Shown: piece by piece, positions 33,853 through 45,262 of the stretch | How the letters are laid out: every line of letters begins with the position of its first letter | Numbering within the stretch: position 1 is the first letter of the stretch | Source: Isoetes taiwanensis | Lineage: Eukaryota; Streptophyta; Lycopodiopsida; Isoetales; Isoetaceae | NCBI GenBank assembly: GCA_021234155.1 | Contig: JAJEKV010000045.1 | Location: forward strand, 1,276,635-1,340,634 | DNA: 64,000 nt | Reading direction: 5' to 3' | Notes under the pieces: model-generated | What the model was told of the DNA's origin: nothing | Databases searched by the model: none | What the model saw: only the letters and a program-made list of their open reading frames with translations | Program-made: the position numbers and the translations under genes

Positions 33853-35421
33853 CTTAATAGGCCAGTGGGACCTTTAATAAAATAGAACCTCTAGGGGGCT
33901 TTTTTTCATTCATAGGATGAGGCTAGGGGCACTCATACCTTCATCTTGGAATTTAATTATATTTCAAATAACCCTAAGGAAACCTAGCTAGGATACTACA
34001 TTAAACAATATTAAAAAACCAAAACATGGTTCAAAATAGGGGAGACCTTCCCAAAAAATCTGTCCATTTCTGAAAATTTTCGGCCATCCTATATATTGTT
34101 TGACGGTTTTTCAGTAATAAAAGGAGAAATTTCTGGCGCAATACACTAAAAAATGCACTAACACAGAATGTTTCCGGTAGTCTCAAATGCCAAGATGGCA
34201 TTTTTATTGGTTAGACCTTTTAATATCTTCGAGCCATGGACCAAAGACTAAAAAGTACCATCTGAATATTGGGATGAGCGGCAGCGGCTAGGGCGGTGGC
34301 GGAGGTGAGGTTAATGCCACCTCACCCTGCTTCCGGATCAGCAATGAGGCATGAAGCGAGGATCTGGATGTGGATGTCAGGCCAGGATGCGTTCGAACTG
34401 TGAGATTGAATGTCATAAGTTCTCTCCAGGTTTTTCCAGGGTTGCAGTCTGTAGGCGATCTTCAATCTTGATATAGCTTTGGTTTGCATTTTTTCATCTT
34501 TTCCTTGCAGTTCTCGAAGGATTAAGCCATCACTTGGGGGATAAGCTTGGTAGGCCCTTCCCTGTTGAGTCGATTCTTTGAGGCTAGGTCGACCTAGGAA
34601 GGGTAGATTTTGTGCAGGTTGAGATGTCTCAAATTGAAACAGATTCATGTTCTGGATTTGTATTGGGTAAGCTTCATCCGAAGAGGTAAAATCTTGCAGT
34701 TTTGTAAAGCATTATGGTTCACTCTTAGCCTTTCTTGTTGGCAGAAAAGCAAAATGTGTTTTAAAGAAAATCCAGGTACTCCAACATTTTTGGGGCTCCT
34801 TAATTTGTATGCAACTGTTGGAATTGTTTTGAATTGAATAGCCGAGCTAGGGATTGATATAGGCAGAAAAATCTGCATATCTTCCACAGGGCTTTTTGAG
34901 GGAGGAATCTGGCGGCTGGACACATATTTTGTCTAGCCAGTTTCAGGTTGACTGCTTACCCCAATAATGCAGCATTTGATTTCATTCAGTTCGGAGATGA
35001 TTTATTTGTTTATAAGTTGAGAAATCAGAATCCATGAAGCGGTGGCAGCTTCTATGAGCAGAGTGGCAGGCTGCTCTTCTTACACTGATTTATTTCTTTC
35101 GTTCACGGTTTCGTATTTTGATAAGAGTGATATATGCAGTGGCAGCTTGGTACTATAGTTCATCTTCTATTCTACTCCAACAGTAGTGTATAGATAGATT
35201 TGGCAATTTGCCCTGATTAACAAGATGATTCGGCTTATATGTATCAAGGATGTATGGGCTCCTTGATGGATTAACGGAAGTGGAAGACGCCCTCACGGGG
35301 TGACCCTTTCAGTGGAGATCGAGATAGAAATATATAGGAGCTTCTATATCTTGCACCAGGATTTAGAGAAAAAATTTGGAGGCCAGGCTTGTACTAAGTC
35401 TAGCCAGCTTTAGGCTTCTGT
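33853..35421. other. Non-coding right part of duplication copy B
   Basis: Equivalent of 9844-11412. No gene recognised. Confidence 0.5.
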
Positions 35422-36839
35422 AACCCCGACAATGCGGTACTCCACAATGCATTTCAGTCACAACATTTTGAGAATCAGGTTAATTATTGGTATCTATCTT
35501 ATACTTTCTTTTGATATGTTGCTACTCAATTAAATAAGTTTCAGTTCATGGAGGATGAGGATGTTGAGGTTACTCCCGTAGTAATCCTCCACACTTGTCA
35601 AAAAACAAAAAACATGAAAAACCAATGGCGAAAACCTAACTAGATTGAAAATCAGGGGCGAGAAGATGTTTCAACAGTTTTTAAACATAACAATTGGAAT
35701 TTAAGGCCGGATTGTTAACAGAAAAGCAAAGTAAATAGGAATCCACGTGGTAGTGGCGTGTATTATTAGTGCGGCGGCGATCGCCACCGTGATAAAATGC
35801 TTGTAATAGTAACCCTTTTACACTAAAAGAACATCTAGCATAATAACATGGGATTTCTCTTGAAATTTTTCATATGGTTTTCCTATGATTTCGTCATTGT
35901 TTTCGCTTGGGTGAACTAAAAATTATGTCTAGAGTGCGCCATTATTTAGCCATTTATTTTAGAGAAGATAGTCCAGACTATCTCAGTTAGATCCGTCCAT
36001 CCTATGGCCCAGATAGTATGTTGGGTCCTCTGGGCGCCTCTTGTTTCGACTATGGTCATTTATGACTTGGGGCTCCTATGATTTTGAAATATGAAATATA
36101 TGTTCGCCTAAGGTTTTGGAATATGAAATAGAGGACTCATCTACATACGAGTTCGCCTAGGCTTTTAGAATATGAAATGCGGAGACCTGAACCTCTACCA
36201 AAATAATTCAACATCCTAACAATCTAACAAAAAAGCAGTAACCAGTGCAACCATGGGGCTAACGTGCTTATTTTTCTATTGAATCTATGTTTTCCTTTTT
36301 TAATAATAACCCGTTCAATTATTTTAGAAGTATGGTCTATGGTCTTAAAACACCATACCAAATCCCCTTTGGAACCTCTTGTTATTGTGCTAGATATTCC
36401 TACAGTCATCTAGAGTGCATATTATATATAATTGTTAAAAGCAATATTTCTAGCCTCTTCATTCACTTCTATTCTTTTATTTTATTTTTATTTTTAGTTT
36501 TATGGGCATGTAGCCATCGAGCAATTCAATTATCTTTAAGCAGAGCTTCCTCTTGTTCTTTTATCTTTTTCTTCTCGTGCAACAGTAATAGTTTGGACGA
36601 ACATCACCAGTTTTTAAAGCTGTTCAGCTGCAAATCTATGTCACACTTAATCCGTGTTGCGGCAGTAGAAGTATTTTTGGCCAAGCAAGGCTACAATTCC
36701 AGGCTTCCCAAAACGCGTATAGGCAAAAGCTTGCTCCACCTATCTTCCTAGCTTGTTTCGCAGAATGCCCACAGTTCCTTGACCACAGAGGTCGATGCCA
36801 CCTCTATGTAAAATGAACTTTGCTTCTGATGGAGTCTAG
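35422..36839. other. Intergenic with a dispersed-repeat fragment
   Basis: Begins at the right breakpoint of copy B. Two exon-like stretches (35430-35478 and 35542-35590, the second reading MEDEDVEVTPVVI) flank an intron-like segment, but no family could be named. 36066-36180 is a diverged, inverted relative of the TCCATATTTCATA repeat at 690-810. The open frame at 36287-36751 has no recognisable domain. Confidence 0.4.
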
Positions 36840-37545
36840 GTTTGTTCCTTAAGAGTTTTGGTGGATCTCTTTATCCAAATTTTCTCATCATCTTGGTTGT
36901 TATATGTGAGCACTTAAATTGCCTCTGCATGGACCAAGATAAGACTGTTTTTCCTTCCCACCTTGGCACCAGGGCCCCAAGCTTATTTGCTTGCTTCATT
37001 GTCCAGGAAGAAGCTTGTAGCTATTGCATCAATTTGCACGGGGTCTCATAGGCTCACTTGATTGAGACGGTGTAGATGGGAGCGGCCGCATTGCATAAAA
37101 GAAGAAGACTATGTGCTATGTGCGTTCCGCCATGTGTTATTGAAGATGAAAGCCATACTCTTCGAAGTTGCCACGCTTTTGAGATAGTCCGGAATCATTT
37201 TTTGACCTTAGCATTCCATTCCATGCTTCCACAACTTCTCGGAGCACCATCTGTGCATGACTTGGCATTATACATACTTGAGGTTCTAGATAAACGCCTG
37301 CAATTACTGAGCCCTCAGTAGTCATTATCTCCACTTGTCTAGTATCATCATTACTGCAAAGGTTTTTCCCTTGAAAACCTTTCGAGGCAGGGGTTTTTTA
37401 ATCCTAGTAGTAATGATTGTACTAGCCCATTGTATGGGTCCCATGACCTATTGGTCTCCGTGGACATTAAAAAAACTATTCTATTCTATTCTATTCTATT
37501 CTATTCTATTCTATTCTATTCTATTCTATTCTATTCTATTCCTTT
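36840..37545 (+). mobile_element. Degenerate LINE 3' portion with microsatellite tail
   Basis: The frame at 37076-37321 reads RRRLCAMC, EDESHTLRSCHAFEIVRNHF, a C-x2-C...H...C zinc-knuckle like those at the C-terminus of non-LTR reverse transcriptases. The 3' UTR ends CCGTGGACATTAAAAAAACT directly before an ATTCT pentanucleotide run, which probably grew from the retrotransposition tail. Confidence 0.5.
37482..37542. repeat. (ATTCT)n microsatellite
   Basis: About twelve uninterrupted ATTCT units. Confidence 0.95.
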
Positions 37546-37705
37546 GTTCTTATATAAGTTCTTATGCAATTTCATAGATGCTCTTTATATATTGAATCAT
37601 TGGAAACAACCTCTGACATAAAATAGTACGATAAAGATTCAACAGATTTGTCATATACATTCTTCTTGCATTGCAGATCTGATCCGTACCATTGTTAAGC
37701 ATAGA

Positions 37706-37935
37706 GCTGGGGGGGCATTTTTGTGCCAGCCAAGCACCCCCTTATTTTTATCCTTTTTTTGTATAACTCCGATGAAGCTGAAATTTTGTATTCCAAGGCA
37801 TAATATGAATGCGTTTCAAGGAAAAATATTAAAAAAAAAATGAAAGAAGAATATTTTTCAAAAATACAAAGAAAATAGCCCTAGAAAGCACCCACTAAGC
37901 ACCATGTATCGCTGACACAAAAAGTGTCCCCCACC
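37706..37935. mobile_element. MITE-like element, ~230 bp
   Basis: Imperfect ~25-bp terminal inverted repeats: GCTGGGGGGGCATTTTTGTG followed by CCAGC (37706-37730), and GCTGACACAAAAAGTGTCCC followed by CCACC (37911-37935). AAGCACCCMCT words lie just inside both ends. No coding potential. Confidence 0.55.
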
Positions 37936-40009
37936 TCCATGCTTTGACCCTAGTCTAGTTTACGCCTCTATCTATACAACAGATCAAACATATAACTGAG
38001 CTCCGATACATTCCCATCTATCTTTCCTTGCAATATCTAGATCCCAGCCATTACTTGCTAGTGTGTTCAAAAAAATAAAGAATCTACATCATCAAAACTC
38101 TAAAGGATGCAATAGACATTGCTATTGCTACCTTCTTAGATCCATTTCCTTAATCTGTTCAGACATGCATTCTCTACTTGCACAAAATGTTCGGACTTCA
38201 TCTTCATGTTCTTGTATGAATTTGTTTTGCACATCCTTTCAAGTTGAGTTGATTAGTTGTGTCGCAGCTCATCCATAGATTCGAGGAGAATACAAGATAC
38301 AACTTGATATTCATGTGTACGAAACTAGTTGAGAAAATCATGCTTAAGAGTGAGTGATGTCTAACTTCTGAATATTCATTTCATGTTAGTAGCACTTGCG
38401 AAATAGCATATGTTTCTAGAGTTTGAATTGTTGTGAAGTTCCTAAAATAATACCTTAAGAGGCTTCTTTTTACAAGCTTAAAGTCCTGAAACTTATATGC
38501 ATAGGTCCAAATGTCCGTAACTTCATCATCGATTATTGTATGAGGACTGCAATGTAACGGTTGTGTCAATCACTCCGTGCTTTGAGGGTTTAGGCTTTGG
38601 GAGATTTATTATACATGTCGAAAATCTAATGGGAGTATTAATATAGGTTTTTGGAAGGCTGTTAATTATATATACAAGAAATTTATTGTGGCGCCCTTGG
38701 TCGGCGCGAACATTATCTTTGTCCCGTACGCTGCAGAAGATGTTTTGGAATAAGTCGAAATGATCTCAATTCTGAACCTGCAAAAGTTGAACTAATTGTG
38801 TCTAAGCTTAGACAATTCTAATTGTATTTATCGAGATCAACATTGCCAAAATTTAGATAAGAGGAGCTCCACAGTCTACGATAGGAGGGAAAAACTAGCA
38901 AGAGGAGTTATGGGGACTTCCAATGAACAATCCTCGAAGCACTTGATTTGAATCTTGATAATGCAAAAGGTGGTTCAGATGTATGTGCTTTTTAGAGTCT
39001 TGACCTAACAAGTTGCCAAGTTTTATTAAATATTGTTTTACATTTGTTGGAAAGAAAGTGCATTACAAAGAAAAAGGAAAACCAACTGTGCCATGCTCAC
39101 ATGCATGGTTCTCTGGAAGCGATGTGGCAAACTCTTGATATTGACTTCTAGTCTTATGCATTTAGCACTTTCAGATGTTGATGACAATGCACTATATATG
39201 CTTTCAAGTAGTTGCTTACAATTCCTAAATTTGCAAGAATTCTATTTATTGATTTTGGTTTGTATTCATCTTTGGATGGATCTGGTACTTGACGGTATTA
39301 ATCAATATATTAGCCATATCATTCTCGCTTCTTGTTTCCAACGGGTGCTACTTGCCAAAACCCCATGATCGAAAAAAAAAAAACTAATGAGCAAGATCAT
39401 TATGCAATTTGCTACTGTTTCGGAGCCGTCAAAGATGTTTCACTAGTGCCCAATCTGTCACGATCAGCTTAAATGCAGAAAAAAAGTAGTAGAAAAAGTC
39501 CGGGTGTATAAGGGCTTTGGAATTGCTCCAGTCAAGTGGAGATATAGAAATTAGCGGCGCAATATCTATTACTACATAGGCCAAATCGAGCGCCATAGCT
39601 AGAGCTCAGCTGGGCCTTTTCTTGACCACCACACATCTAAGCTCTAGGCCAGCGCGACGACCCAATGCAAACCATTTCTAACCATTGCATGGCCAGTTGT
39701 CCCCGATTCGTAGGCGAAGCAGCTATTGCCATTGAAGTTCTTGGTCTAATCTAAATCCCGCTTGTCACTTTGTTGCCAATTTAAATTGCGGCACAGAAAT
39801 GCGAACAAAAATTATAAACTGCATTAGATAGGTATAAATGCATGAGTATGCCAAAAGTAGACTTTTATTTTACATGCCTATTTGTTTTTTAACTTTCATT
39901 TTACAAGGCTACATTAAATATAGACTTGTTTTTAGAGTTGACTTGTTTTTAAGGTTGACTGTGTAGCTATCCCCTCTTCAAACTTGTGCAAAAGGGTGTT
40001 CATATCTGC
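37936..40009. other. Intergenic, no gene recognised
   Basis: AT-rich; the open frame at 39033-39368 shows no known motif. Nothing else supported. Confidence 0.4.
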
Positions 40010-40330
40010 TATATAGTCGTGAATTCTTTATATAAGCGTAGACTTGTCGTGAATTCTTTATATAAGCGTAGACTTGTTTTTAGGACTTCGTTTGCATGGT
40101 AAAGAGGATCTTGCAAGGCAATTTTGTAGACTTTATTTGCATGGTAAAGCGTATCTTGCAAGGTACAAGGCTACATTAAACATAAGACTTCATTATTTTA
40201 TAGACATCATTTGCATGGTAAAGAGGATCTTGCAAGGCTCTATAGACTTCATTTGCATGGTAAAGCGTATCTTGCAAGGTAGAAGGCTACATTAAACATA
40301 GACTTGTTTTTAAGGTCTTTATTTTGCAGC
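40010..40330. repeat. Nested tandem repeats
   Basis: A ~35-bp unit (TTTGCATGGTAAAGNGNATC then TTGCAAGG) occurs four times between 40090 and 40280, alternating GAGGATC and GCGTATC forms, so the higher-order unit is a pair. Just before it, GTCGTGAATTCTTTATATAA GCGTAGACTT is repeated twice (40016-40078). AAGGCTACATTAAACATAGA occurs several times around it. Confidence 0.85.
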
Positions 40331-40395
40331 AATTTCATTTGGTATCCTGCAAGGCACTGCAACCTTCAATTTCCACCTTGGTTGCAAACATGCCA

Positions 40396-40495
40396 AAGGA
40401 CATTGAAGATCCTTTGGATATTCGTTGATCCATATTACTGAAATCAAGGGACTGCTGACATTGAAGCTCCTTTGGATATTCGTTGATCCAGGTGC
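40396..40495. repeat. Two copies of a ~38-bp direct repeat
   Basis: ACATTGAAGMTCCTTTGGAT ATTCGTTGATCCA occurs at about 40400 and 40460, separated by ~25 bp. Confidence 0.85.
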
Positions 40496-41124
40496 TTAGG
40501 TGTCAAAATTGTCACTATTTCTCGCTAGTTTTGTTCCGCAGAGGTAACATAGACTGGAGCTCAATCTATACTCACTCCAGTCCTCTAATTATGACGGTCG
40601 TTTTCTATTAACGCCATCTCCATAAGCGTACTTCAGAATGTTTGTCCTTTGGCCTAGAGAAATTCTTCACAACTCACCAAAGATGCAGTTTAAGATCACT
40701 ACATGGGGGCAGGTGCTTGGGACTCTGTCCTACGGGACAATGCTAAGGACAACAGTCACAGGAGCAGGAAGCCCACTCCTAGAATTCCACTGCTCTAAAA
40801 CAAATAATGTTCAGCTGTACATCTTCAGGTCTTCAAATATTACATGTAAGTAATTTTTTAAGGCAAATCATTTATGTGACCCTTCTTACGACTAAGACAA
40901 ATACCTTACGTTTCCTTAACAAAAAATTGGGGAGAAAAAAGAGGTGGTCAGAAAACCCAGCAGCTTTTCTGGGCATCACGTATCCACGAAACCATAAAAT
41001 ATGATCCAAAATGAAAAATTACAACCTCTTAGAAAACAAATTTATGATACAGAGGTAATGATGTAATCCTTCCAGACCATTTCAAGTATTTATATTGAAT
41101 AATAATGTAAACTAGTGTGCTTCA
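40496..41124. other. 3' flank of the SELENOF gene
   Basis: Should include the SELENOF 3' UTR (minus strand). No other feature recognised. Confidence 0.4.
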
Positions 41125-42138
41125 CTAGGATGAAGAATGCTGTTTTACCTTCTCAGTTAAAAATTGCTCAATATGTTCTGTCTTCCAATTGTCAATTCTG
41201 CAGAGCACACGTAGAACTTGCTCAGTTACACAATAAAATGCTTATAACTTCTAAATGTAGCAACCCGTAGATGCACATTCTCTAGAATTATTTGTTTCAA
41301 GATTGTCTTTTGCAGTTTATCATATATTAACTTGACACAGTAGGTCAATACAATCTCGTCTTTCCATTAGTGCGGAATCGATTTTATTGTTAGACATTAA
41401 AGCAGAAAAACTGGAAAGTAACAATATGTCAGCAAGAGTAAGTTCAAGGTTTGGGATACAACCTGATGGTTTCTTTGACGTTGCCTTGAGTGTCCTTCAT
41501 AATTAGCTTGGGAGATGAACCAAACCGATATTGAACCGTAACTGCTGGGAATTTAGATATCTTTTCCTCGATAAATGTTTGCACATAAGGATAAAATATT
41601 AATTTCCTCATGCACACCTCCAGTGATGCTCCGCCATATGTTACCTGAGCGAAAAAAAATTATATGGTTTATCTGATCTAGTTATAAGAGTAGAATGAAG
41701 CCAGCTATACTCTCATAGTATACCTTACTAGTAAACTCTTCCGACTCTTGAGCACAGCACTTCCTGCAGTCCGACTCAAGCTCTGGATTTTCCATCTTCT
41801 CAATTAATCCATGCATTTCATAACGAAAAATATCATTCTACTAGCTATCCTGATGTACAACTACAAAATTACTTATGCAGGATCTAAAAAATCCAAGCAT
41901 ATTGCTTCTTACAAATGTGTTCAAACTGGCGAATAAGGAAATGAAAGAAGGAAGGGAATAAGAAAAAGAAACCTTCATCCTTAACGATGTCAGCTAAGAC
42001 ATCGCAGTCAGAGCAAATGGCGAGACCCGTAAAACCCAAAGATTGGCATGTCTTTGCATCGGCAACCTCGGTTGCATGGATCGGAACGGAGCAGATAAAA
42101 CCTAACCCTAAAACTAGAAGCAGGAATGGCGCAGCCAT
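41125..42138 (-). CDS. SELENOF: SELENOF (Sep15)-like ER thioredoxin-fold protein
   Basis: Four exons with GT/AG borders: 42138-41973, 41782-41724, 41644-41463, 41197-41125; 159 residues, close to the usual ~160. Start MAAPFLLLVLGLGFICSVPI is a signal peptide, giving ER targeting. The cysteine-rich N-terminal part (CQSLGFTGLAICSDCD, then LESDCRKCC) matches the region that binds UDP-glucose:glycoprotein glucosyltransferase in animals, so a role in glycoprotein quality control is inferred. The thioredoxin-like part follows: VTYGGASLEVCMRKLIFYP, FGSSPKLIMKDTQGNVKETI and DNWKTEHIEQFLTEKVKQ. Where animal proteins have CGUK (U, selenocysteine) this one has CMRK, so there is no selenocysteine or replacement cysteine. 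The frame is intact: this is the cleanest host gene in the window. Confidence 0.93.
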
Positions 42139-42435
42139 GCTCCACAGTTGGCGGATTGCGGTTCCCCTTATCAGCCAGCTCCGGGATGGGTACATTCCTT
42201 TCATACACCACTGCAACGTCTACATGGCATATCATTTGCTCCCTACCTAAGATCATGCCACGTGCATGCTATTCACAATTGAACGGTTATAATCTCTACG
42301 TTAGATACCGGGTCCTATTCGGCTTAATTAACCCCGATCCTATTCGGCTTACGTAAGGGAAAGTTCCCTGTCTCAGAATATTCCCTCGAAAATATTGACT
42401 CGGCGGCACTGCGGCTTCGCCGCTTGGGCACCGCC
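42139..42435. promoter_or_regulatory. 5' flank of SELENOF
   Basis: Upstream region of the SELENOF start codon. CCGGGTCCTATTCGGCTTAA and CCCGATCCTATTCGGCTTAC at 42308-42353 are two copies of a ~20-bp direct repeat. No TATA box assigned. Confidence 0.4.
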
Positions 42436-42716
42436 TCTCTTGATGCCCAACAACAAATTGTCGTAGCACTATCTTTAGATTCACACTTACTCATGAAATT
42501 TTGCTTGGTCCTTCTCGATGCCTAACAACAAATTGTCGGAGCACAATTTTCAGATTCACACCTACTCATGAAATTTTGCTTGCTCTTCACTCTGTTTAGA
42601 TGTTGTATTTGAGCGGGTGGATTTGCTCTGATGGACATTCTCTCCACTGAGTTTTTAGTCCCATTGTACTTTGTAACTTTCTCTGGATAATAAAGGCTCA
42701 AGTCCTTCAAAAAAGC
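42436..42716 (+). mobile_element. LINE 3' UTR fragment
   Basis: Same 3' end as at 8455-8630 (TGAAATTTTGCTTG, GGTGGATTTGCTCTGATGGA, CCATTGTACTTTGTAACTTT, AATAAAGGCTC, A-rich tail). A ~75-bp part (AACAACAAATTGTCGNAGCA ... TCATGAAATTTTGCTTG) is tandemly duplicated at 42436-42512 and 42514-42580. Confidence 0.7.
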
Positions 42717-45202
42717 AATATGATATAACTATTGATGCTCTTTAAAGATGTTTATCATCTCTAAGTGTCAGCCTCACTAAATGTTGCTATTTCCAAAATG
42801 TTCATTCCCTCCTAAATAGATAAATTGTTGGTAGCCACTTTTTTAGTTCAGGGGAGAACGAAAGGTGCTACTAATATCCTTTTCAAATCATATATCTTCA
42901 CTTAATTTGTGCAAATGCTTTGAAAATATGAAATCATTGGTTTCAATGTCTCATGTTACTTCAAGTACCCAAACATTAAACAATTAGAAACAAGGTGCTG
43001 CGCACGGAGGGTTGCCCGCCGTGTCTCGAGGGTGAAGTGGCTTAAATCATACTTCAAAGTCATGTTTTCACAATCAATCAGAATTGCTACTTTAAACAAT
43101 ACAATACTTGATACCTTGACTTTATGAACAACCTAAAAATCCCCATCTCCATGGCTAAATCAAGATCCCTCCTTCTGCCTCTCCCTCCCTCCCTCTCTCA
43201 GCACTCTCTTTTAATATACACTGCATAGTCTTCTCCCCTAATACACAATGTGTACGTGCATATTAGGTGTGTGTTGCGTACGTGCAATGGTGTGGTATAA
43301 ACATGTGTATATACCACACCATGTATGAACATGTATACGGTCTACTATACCACCCCAACACACACCATACTAGAAGAATCCTTGCCATTATCATCCGCTC
43401 CATCATCCGCCGTCATAATGGTATGGATTACTTATGTCAGTCTCTGCATGAAAATGATCATATCATTGCACATGGTACTGCTATTGGAGAAAAATAGCCA
43501 TAGCGAGAAAACCAAGATCTAGCAGATCAAAACAAGGATTTTAACAAGAATTTCACCCTTGATCCCTAAAATCATTATTCTAGTTCTGGAAAGGCCAGAG
43601 TTCTATTGTTATTCCATACATCAACGTTGGAGCACATACAATATCTTATGCAACTCAATGTCTCAATCTCAACCATTTAAGATGATTACAAGAGAAATGA
43701 CAAACAAAGCTTTTTTACTTAACATTTGTCAGTAGAGGATGCTATTTGAGTATTGAAATTAGCAAGAACACAATTTTGAAAGGTAAAAAGCGAGAAGGCA
43801 CTGGTTGTTGAGGCGCACGATATTTTTTTAGGTGACTATCTTTGTCATCAGCATTTCCATTTATTTATTGATTAGTTAGATGCCTAGTTTCATGTCTTAA
43901 TTTTAGAATGCAGCAATTAAAAGTAGACAAGAAAGCTCTATTTCAATATAAATAGTCAAGGTCCTCGATATGTTCAAGATATCAGGCTAAAGTATAAGAA
44001 GTCAAGGTACATTTATAGTACAAAGTACCGAGTGGTAGTTATTGAAGTCAACCTATCTAAAGTACTCAAGCTGATACTGCAAAAATTGGGTCAGAAGGAA
44101 TATATGTCAAGAAAGGAAAAATGTTCAATAAATTCGGGAGTGAAGTAATAGCATGAGTCCAATCCCAAGTTCAAGAGCTAAGCAATCTGTTTGCATTGCA
44201 TATTGCCATTAAATGTTATTGAGTACTGTATATATCTGCTATACCTCTGTGATAATAGTAAGATTTCTTATAAAATAAGAACTGTTGTTCTGCCATCTTC
44301 ATGTTATTAATCTAGAATAATGAAACCATCCTATAAGTTGCTCTGCAGAATCTTGAAGCAATTTCATTCTGTGGCAATTCATGCAATTTTTCAAGGAGTT
44401 TACCTCTGGCTTTTCTAGTTCAATAACTGTCATCATCTTGCACATTATCAATGATATTCACATTATCTACCAGGATTTTACCTTGATAAAATCTAGCCTC
44501 CTGTATATCAAATGTAGTATCGAGGCCATAATCGTAGGTCCTATGATAAGCTATCAGACAAAATCTGTGTATAAGAAATTTGGTCGTGATAATTAAGCTT
44601 AAAACATCCATAAAACTCAAAAAAAAAAAAAAAAAAAAAACCAATATCATTCCATTTAGCATAATCAGTTTGAATGCATTTACTTTTATGGCAATTTACT
44701 TTTAAATCATAGACATTATTTGACTTTAACCAAATGCAAAAGACATTATGCCCACCATACAAGCATATGTTTATGTGTTTCCATATCCCTAAAGTGTGGT
44801 AGTTAGGTGCAACACCAGGACTTCCCCTCCATCTAGAACATGCAGTAAGCAAAATCATCACTTTCAAGATTTGAAGCAGTAGAGAGCAAGTAGAAAATCC
44901 AAAACAATCCAAAGAAGAACTGATCCAGCGATCCAAAATCCAAAGAGTGGCCTGACAATTCAATGCAGATTCATCAGGAGGACGCAGTTATGGAAGGATC
45001 ATAAAGAACACAAGACAAGGAAAAAGAAATACAAAAAATGCGCCAAACTTGGATCATAGAAATGCATGGCATGGAACAGAGATTATGTTAAGCTGGCCTA
45101 TTATATAATGCCCAACGAAAGGCTCTGTCGTTAGTATTTCATAAGAATATTTCATAAGAATGTGAAACTGTTCAAACAATTATTTTCATGTTGAGGCAGT
45201 AC
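42717..45202. other. Intergenic, AT-rich
   Basis: No gene supported. Around 42993-43030 GGTGCTGCGCACGGAGGGTT GCCC is related to GAGGGCAACCCCTCGTGCGC AGCACC at 63315-63341 (inverted). A run of 22 A is at 44619-44640. The open frame 44541-44963 (minus) has no recognisable motif. Confidence 0.45.
43287..43322. other. Perfect 13-bp-arm hairpin
   Basis: ATGGTGTGGTATA (43287-43299), 10-base loop, TATACCACACCAT (43310-43322). Partial further copies of TATACCACACCAT-like words follow to 43370. It lacks the ~20-nt arm of a miRNA precursor as far as can be seen. Confidence 0.85.
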
Positions 45203-45262
45203 ACAGGCCGATTTATACAGGCCACCCGATTTATTCTGGCCTCCCGATTTATATAGGCCACA
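45203..45262. repeat. Small minisatellite, ~17-18-bp units
   Basis: Three to four units of CAGGCCACCCGATTTATNC type: CAGGCCGATTTATA, CAGGCCACCCGATTTATTCT, GGCCTCCCGATTTATATA, GGCCACA. Confidence 0.8.

Larger units (their letters stand above)
23948..35421 (+). repeat. 11.4-kb segmental duplication, copy B
   Basis: Second copy of the segment at 1-11412, same order and orientation, about 60 bp longer because of small indels. The left limit 23948 is only the point matching base 1 of the window. The right limit is 35421. The 12.5 kb between the copies, including the squalene-hopene cyclase gene, is not duplicated. It could be a real dispersed duplication, or two haplotypes laid end to end by the assembler. 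Confidence 0.95.

Noticed and set aside
35430-35640. C-terminal exons of a transposase next to the duplication breakpoint
   Set aside because: Two exon-like pieces with plausible borders (the second MEDEDVEVTPVVI) are too short to assign to any family.
44541-44963. 140-residue minus-strand open frame
   Set aside because: It reads through a 22-base A/T run (a poly-Phe stretch) and shows no family signature.
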